Shown here: piece after piece, positions 7,106 to 10,126 of the stretch
How positions within the stretch are numbered: the first letter of the stretch is position 1
Layout of the letters: each line of letters starts with the position of its first letter
Origin: Flavobacteriales bacterium
Lineage (GTDB): Bacteria; Bacteroidota; Bacteroidia; Flavobacteriales; UA16
Direction of reading: 5' to 3'
DNA length: 10,126 bases
Assembly (NCBI GenBank): GCA_028141885.1
Contig: JAOIQU010000040.1
Coordinates: 1 to 10,126 of the forward strand
Position numbers and translations under genes: made by a program
The notes under the pieces: generated by a model
Database searches by the model: none
Told to the model about the DNA's origin: nothing
What the model saw: only the letters and a program-made list of their open reading frames with translations

Positions 7106-7130
7106 GGGGTGAGTGTGCAAAACTCACTCC
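7106..7130 (+). terminator. Hairpin after the PUR-family gene (terminator or operator)
   Basis: GGGGTGAGT (7106-7114) pairs with ACTCACTCC (7122-7130) around a 7-base loop, giving a 9-bp stem with one G-U pair; the inner six base pairs are a perfect DNA inverted repeat GTGAGT/ACTCAC. It begins 16 bp after the PUR gene stop. No T-run follows, so a classical intrinsic terminator is not assured. Its right arm ends about 21 bp before the -7 element of parA, where a -33 element or operator would sit, so a regulatory role is an alternative. Confidence 0.4.
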
Positions 7131-7151
7131 CTGCCCAGCCCACACGGTCTG

Positions 7152-7159
7152 TACCTTTC
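7152..7159 (+). promoter_or_regulatory. -7 promoter element of the parA-parB-DUF5683-dapB operon
   Basis: TACCTTTC matches the Bacteroidota -7 motif TAnnTTTG at all but the last base and lies 25 bp before the ATG at 7185. It is the best promoter-like match in the window. No clear TTTG at -33 is seen. Its position inside the longer possible parA reading frame supports the ATG at 7185 as the true start. Confidence 0.5.
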
Positions 7160-7184
7160 GCTCAAACGCGGAAACACAGCATTC

Positions 7185-7988
7185 ATGGGCAAAATCATCG
7201 CCATTGCGAACCAAAAAGGTGGTGTCGGGAAAACCACCACAGCGATCAATATCGGCGCCTGCCTCGGCGTCCTGGAATTCAAAACCTTGTTGGTGGACTT
7301 GGACCCGCAAGCCAACGCTTCGAGTGGTGTCGGCATCGATCCTCGCACGGTCGCTGAGGGCAGCTATGAAGTGGTTTCAGGCGAAGTCGACATTCGCAAA
7401 GCAATTCGCCCGTCATCCTCTCCCAACCTCGACATTTTGCCCACCAACTTGGACTTGGTTGGGGCGGAAATCGAACTGGTTCACGTCGAACAACGCGAGC
7501 GCAAATTGCGCGCTGCACTCGAGGCTGTGCGAGATGATTACGACTTCATTGTCCTTGATTGTTCACCAAGCCTCGGTTTGTTGACGTTGAACGCGCTCAC
7601 AGCGGCAGACAGTGTGATGGTGCCTGTTCAGTGTGAATACTTCGCGCTGGAAGGTTTGGGCAAGTTGCTCAACACCGTCAAGATTGTCCAAAACCAGCTC
7701 AACCCCTCACTGGAGGTGGAAGGCATTTTACTGACGATGTACGACACACGTCTTCGATTGGCCAACCAAGTGGTCGACGAGGTGCGGACGCATTTCCAAG
7801 ATTTGGTATTGCAGACAGTCATCCACCGCAACACCCGGCTTGGAGAAGCACCAAGCCACGGGGAAAGCATCATCTTGCATGACGCCACGTGCAAAGGGTC
7901 GGTCAACTACCTCAACCTCGCACGTGAGTTGTTGCAGAAGAACAACATGACGCACATCCGAACCGAAGACAAGTATTTGTCGTCATGA
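7185..7988 (+). CDS. parA: Chromosome-partitioning ATPase ParA (Soj)
   Basis: ParA is the ATPase partner of ParB in chromosome origin segregation; it binds DNA non-specifically as an ATP-bound dimer on the nucleoid. The 267-residue protein has the deviant Walker A box KGGVGKTTT (11-19, with signature K11 and K16), the VDLDPQANAS block (37-46, D40) and Walker B FIVLDCSPSLG (121-131, D125). The family PVQCEYFALEG stretch (147-157) and a late GEAPSHG (220-226) are also present. The short N-terminus without a helix-turn-helix is the chromosomal Soj type. The frame is open further upstream to a GTG at 7113, but ATG 7185 is chosen because MGKIIAIANQKGG is the standard family beginning and a promoter element lies between the two. 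The stop overlaps the parB start (ATGA). Confidence 0.95.
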   Translation: MGKIIAIANQKGGVGKTTTAINIGACLGVLEFKTLLVDLDPQANASSGVGIDPRTVAEGSYEVVSGEVDIRKAIRPSSSPNLDILPTNLDLVGAEIELVHVEQRERKLRAALEAVRDDYDFIVLDCSPSLGLLTLNALTAADSVMVPVQCEYFALEGLGKLLNTVKIVQNQLNPSLEVEGILLTMYDTRLRLANQVVDEVRTHFQDLVLQTVIHRNTRLGEAPSHGESIILHDATCKGSVNYLNLARELLQKNNMTHIRTEDKYLSS

Positions 7989-8932
7989 CCAAACCACGCG
8001 GATTGGGACGCGGCTTGGACGCATTGTTGGGAGGCGCTCCAAAGGAGGGTAACACCATCTCCACCCACCCCGACGAGGTGCATGGTTTTCCGGCGTCGTC
8101 GGCCTCACGTGAACGAGTGAATGCCGTCCAGCACATCCCCATCGCAGACATCGAAGCCAACCCTAATCAACCACGACGTGAATTCGACGTGGACGGATTG
8201 AGACAGCTGGCGGCGAGCATTGTAGCCCATGGCATCATCCAGCCCATCACCTTGCGGAAGGTTCGCGCCTCCAAGTTTCAAATCATTTCTGGAGAACGTC
8301 GGTTCCGCGCAGCCCAACAAGCCGGACTCCCGGAACTCCCGGCATACATCCGAGAGGCCGACGACCAGAGTCTTTTGGAAATGGCCTTGGTCGAAAACAT
8401 CCAACGTAAGGACCTGAATCCGCTCGAAGTTGGTATGTCCTTTCGTCACTTGATGGAAGAGTGCGACTTGACTCAAGAGTCGCTGGCCAAACGCGTGGGG
8501 ATGGGACGATCCTCGGTGGCCAACTTCCTTCGCATGCTTGAATTGCCTGAGCAGCTGCAAGGCATGCTCCGTACAGGCCAATTGGGCCTTGGTCATGCCA
8601 AGGCCCTCGCAGGACTGCGGGGTCCTGATGCGAAATACACCCAGATCGCGCTGGCCGAAAAAACCGTTGCGGAAGGCGTGAGTGTGAGAGAACTCGAGCG
8701 CTGGGTCAAACAAGGTGGCTGGAAAGCACCGACAAAAAAGCAGAGCGTCGACACGCGAGAGTCGCTGTCTGCCGACGAGGAACAAGCGTTGAATTTGATT
8801 CGCACGAAGTTGAGCAGCACCCAGGCCACCATCGCCATGAAGCGCAACAAGCGCGGCGGAGGTCAACTCACGGTGTCCTACAAGACGCTCGACGAACTCG
8901 AGGCCGTGTTGACCAAACTGGGGCTGGGGTGA
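7985..8932 (+). CDS. parB: Chromosome-partitioning protein ParB (Spo0J)
   Basis: ParB binds parS sites near the origin, spreads as a CTP-dependent clamp and stimulates ParA. The 315-residue protein begins with the ParA-contacting motif GLGRGLDALL (6-15). The CTP-binding domain runs from about 47 to 145, with GERRFRA (103-109) and the ENIQRKDLNPLE box (137-148). A helix-turn-helix is at about 162-185 (LTQESLAKRVGMGRSSVANF region) for parS binding, and residues about 262-315 form the C-terminal dimerisation domain ending TLDELEAVLTKLG. Length and order are normal for chromosomal ParB. The ATG overlaps the parA stop and the TGA overlaps the next start, so the genes are translationally coupled. 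Confidence 0.95.
   Translation: MTKPRGLGRGLDALLGGAPKEGNTISTHPDEVHGFPASSASRERVNAVQHIPIADIEANPNQPRREFDVDGLRQLAASIVAHGIIQPITLRKVRASKFQIISGERRFRAAQQAGLPELPAYIREADDQSLLEMALVENIQRKDLNPLEVGMSFRHLMEECDLTQESLAKRVGMGRSSVANFLRMLELPEQLQGMLRTGQLGLGHAKALAGLRGPDAKYTQIALAEKTVAEGVSVRELERWVKQGGWKAPTKKQSVDTRESLSADEEQALNLIRTKLSSTQATIAMKRNKRGGGQLTVSYKTLDELEAVLTKLGLG
8101..8116 (+). other. Degenerate parS-like sequence inside parB
   Basis: GGCCTCACGTGAACGA contains the palindromic core TCACGTGA of parS (consensus TGTTTCACGTGAAACA) and matches it at 11 of 16 positions. The outer TGTT and AACA arms are largely missing. Known parS sites can lie inside parB (as in B. subtilis spo0J), but here the match is poor enough to be chance. 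Confidence 0.15.
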
Positions 8933-9495
8933 GTCGCGTTGCCTGGATCCTGGTCCTGCTTGCCACCCACACGTGCTGGACGAGCCTCTTGGCTCAAGGA
9001 CAAGACGCATCCACGTTGATGACCGCCTCTGACAGCACTGCGCTCCAGGTCAAGCGAACCACGGTCTGGGCGGCTTGTTTGCCCGGGTCTGGCCAAATCC
9101 GAAACCGCCAGTGGTGGAAAGTTCCCCTGGTTTGGGGTGGCATGGGATACGCCGCATGGGCCACGATGGACAACGCCAGGGAAATGCGTGCGAGCATTGA
9201 CGACTTGATCGCCGTTTCCGACGATGACCCCAACACCGTCGCCGTGTTGACGGACGCAAACGGAAACTACTTTTCAGAGGACCAATTGGAAGAGCGTGCC
9301 TATTTCTACCGACGCAACCGAGACTTGAGCATCCTGGGATTTCTCGTGGCGCACGGACTGCAGGTGCTCGACGCCAACACCGGTGCGATGTTGCGAAACT
9401 TGGACACGTCTGATGCCCTCACGTTGCGCAGCGGCACCATGTGGGGCGTCCCCTCCGTTCACTTGACCTGGAATTTCACCAGAAATGAACGCTGA
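8929..9495 (+). CDS. DUF5683 envelope protein encoded downstream of parB
   Basis: This is a 188-residue protein of the DUF5683 family, whose function is unknown. Residues 1-22 form a signal peptide (hydrophobic run then SLLA before QGQD), so it is exported to the periplasm or envelope. The family signature is PGSGQIRNRQWWKVPLVWGGMGYAAW (residues 52-77, quoted in parts: PGSGQIRN, WWKVPLVWGG, GYAAW), followed by a charged YFYRRNRDLSILG stretch (125-137) and a hydrophobic segment to about 148. The LDANTG and DTSDALTL parts correspond to the conserved VDAH and DVSDDLSL wording of relatives. The GTG start overlaps the parB stop (GTGA) and yields a clean signal peptide, which supports it. The parA-parB-DUF5683-dapB order is one I recognise from other Bacteroidota, hinting at a role tied to envelope or cell cycle; that is inference. 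Confidence 0.82.
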   Translation: MSRVAWILVLLATHTCWTSLLAQGQDASTLMTASDSTALQVKRTTVWAACLPGSGQIRNRQWWKVPLVWGGMGYAAWATMDNAREMRASIDDLIAVSDDDPNTVAVLTDANGNYFSEDQLEERAYFYRRNRDLSILGFLVAHGLQVLDANTGAMLRNLDTSDALTLRSGTMWGVPSVHLTWNFTRNER

Positions 9496-10126
9496 AATGC
9501 CCTCGCCTCAAACCATGCCCCCCCTCCTCGTGGTGGGTGCTGGCAAATTGGGGTCCGCTGTGGCCGAAGCTTGGATCAAGCACGGAGGAACTGTGCGTGA
9601 GGCTGTGGGCGCGGGTGAGACGTGGTTGCCTGAAGGATTGGTGTTTGAGGCCACGGCACCTTACGCAGCGTTCGACAATGTGATGCGTTGCGTGGAGGCC
9701 AACGTGCCTGTGGTGACGGGAACCACCGGGTGGCTCCAGCGACTCGAGGAGCTCGAGGCTGCCATCGCTGGCGCAAAAAGCACTGCGTTTTGGAGCACCA
9801 ACTTCAGCCCTGGGGTGCACGCCCTCAATCAAATCGCGCAACACGCAGCCGGAATTTTTGAAAAAATTCCAGGATACCGAGGCCAGATTCACGAGGTGCA
9901 TCACATCCATAAAAAAGACGCGCCGAGTGGAACGGCCATCACGCTCCAACAGCATGCCATGCAAGGCGGTTGGTCTCAAGCGTTGCCCATCGAAAGCAAA
10001 CGCGAAGGCGAAGTGATTGGTTTGCATGCTTTGGCATGGGACTCTGTCCACGATGCCGTTGTTTTGCAACACGAAGCCAAATCTCGTCTGGGGTTTGCCG
10101 AAGGCGCCGTCTGGGCACTGCGCTGG
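9485..10126 (+). CDS. dapB: 4-hydroxy-tetrahydrodipicolinate reductase DapB, 5' part (runs off right edge)
   Basis: DapB is the cytoplasmic NAD(P)H-dependent reductase of the lysine/diaminopimelate pathway, which feeds peptidoglycan synthesis. The frame is open to the window edge and shows 214 residues, most of a usual 230-270. It carries an N-terminal dinucleotide-binding motif VVGAGKLG (16-23), TGTTGW (78-83) and the catalytic motif HEVHHIHKKDAPSGTA (136-151): H139 and K143 correspond to E. coli H159 and K163, and SGT (148-150) contacts substrate. The usual DFTxP segment reads FEATAP (54-59). Three in-frame starts exist: ATG 9485 (overlapping the DUF5683 gene by 11 bp), ATG 9497 (1 bp after its stop) and ATG 9515; the last two need a shorter N-terminus that fits the family better, since strand one starts at about residue 13. 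It belongs to the parA operon by spacing. Confidence 0.93.
   Translation, partial: MNAEMPSPQTMPPLLVVGAGKLGSAVAEAWIKHGGTVREAVGAGETWLPEGLVFEATAPYAAFDNVMRCVEANVPVVTGTTGWLQRLEELEAAIAGAKSTAFWSTNFSPGVHALNQIAQHAAGIFEKIPGYRGQIHEVHHIHKKDAPSGTAITLQQHAMQGGWSQALPIESKREGEVIGLHALAWDSVHDAVVLQHEAKSRLGFAEGAVWALRW

Noticed and set aside
5836..7143. 435-residue open frame on the minus strand across the T9SS cargo and PUR-family genes
   Set aside because: It lies antisense to two well-supported genes, spans their intergenic gap and has no recognisable family sequence; long antisense frames are expected at this GC content and codon bias.
8105..9010. 301-residue minus-strand frame antisense to parB
   Set aside because: It overlaps the conserved ParB domains completely and has no independent support.
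9476..10072. 198-residue minus-strand frame at the right end
   Set aside because: The plus strand in this stretch encodes DapB with its full catalytic motif, so the minus frame is a shadow.
1..10126. CRISPR array, insertion sequence, defence system, tRNA or rRNA
   Set aside because: No regularly spaced repeats, transposase or nuclease families, terminal repeats, or RNA gene signatures were seen; every long stretch is accounted for by housekeeping or secreted-protein genes.

Overview
This 10.1 kb window carries ordinary, mostly core chromosomal genes of a member of the Bacteroidota, with fairly GC-rich coding DNA for that phylum. The evidence is a large secreted protein with PKD repeats and a C-terminal type IX secretion (T9SS type B) sorting domain, a DUF3276/PUR-family protein, the parA-parB-DUF5683-dapB gene order, and TACCTT-type -7 promoter elements resembling the Bacteroidota consensus TAnnTTTG. 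The sequence does not settle the family or genus. No mobile element, CRISPR array, rRNA or tRNA was seen.

Left part (1-2351). The window opens inside mtaB (tRNA methylthiotransferase, 3' part), followed 18 bp later by lgt (prolipoprotein diacylglyceryl transferase, in a long 402-residue form). lgt converges on msrB, with 9 bp between the two stop codons. msrB is on the minus strand and is translationally overlapped (TTGA) with an upstream DEAD-box RNA helicase gene, so helicase and msrB form a two-gene minus-strand operon.

Middle part (2348-6642). The helicase is divergent from a 919-residue T9SS cargo protein. The short region between them holds nested inverted repeats, and the helicase start codon is ambiguous. 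The secreted protein has a signal peptide, a cysteine-containing N-terminal module, about six PKD-like repeats and the sorting domain. A surface or adhesin-like role is likely but cannot be read from sequence alone.

Right part (6643-10126). A small PUR-family nucleic-acid-binding protein gene and then the chromosome partition pair parA and parB follow, each of parA and the PUR gene preceded by a TACCTT-type element. parA-parB-DUF5683 are joined by ATGA and GTGA stop/start overlaps. dapB (lysine/diaminopimelate pathway) follows with an overlapping or 1-bp-spaced start and runs off the right edge. This block looks like a single operon driven from the promoter before parA, linking chromosome segregation with envelope and cell-wall precursor genes.

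I found no convincing new multi-gene system. The items most worth checking are the palindromic region between the divergent helicase and T9SS cargo genes, the uncharacterised N-terminal module of the secreted protein, and the corrected parA start with its promoter and adjacent hairpin.
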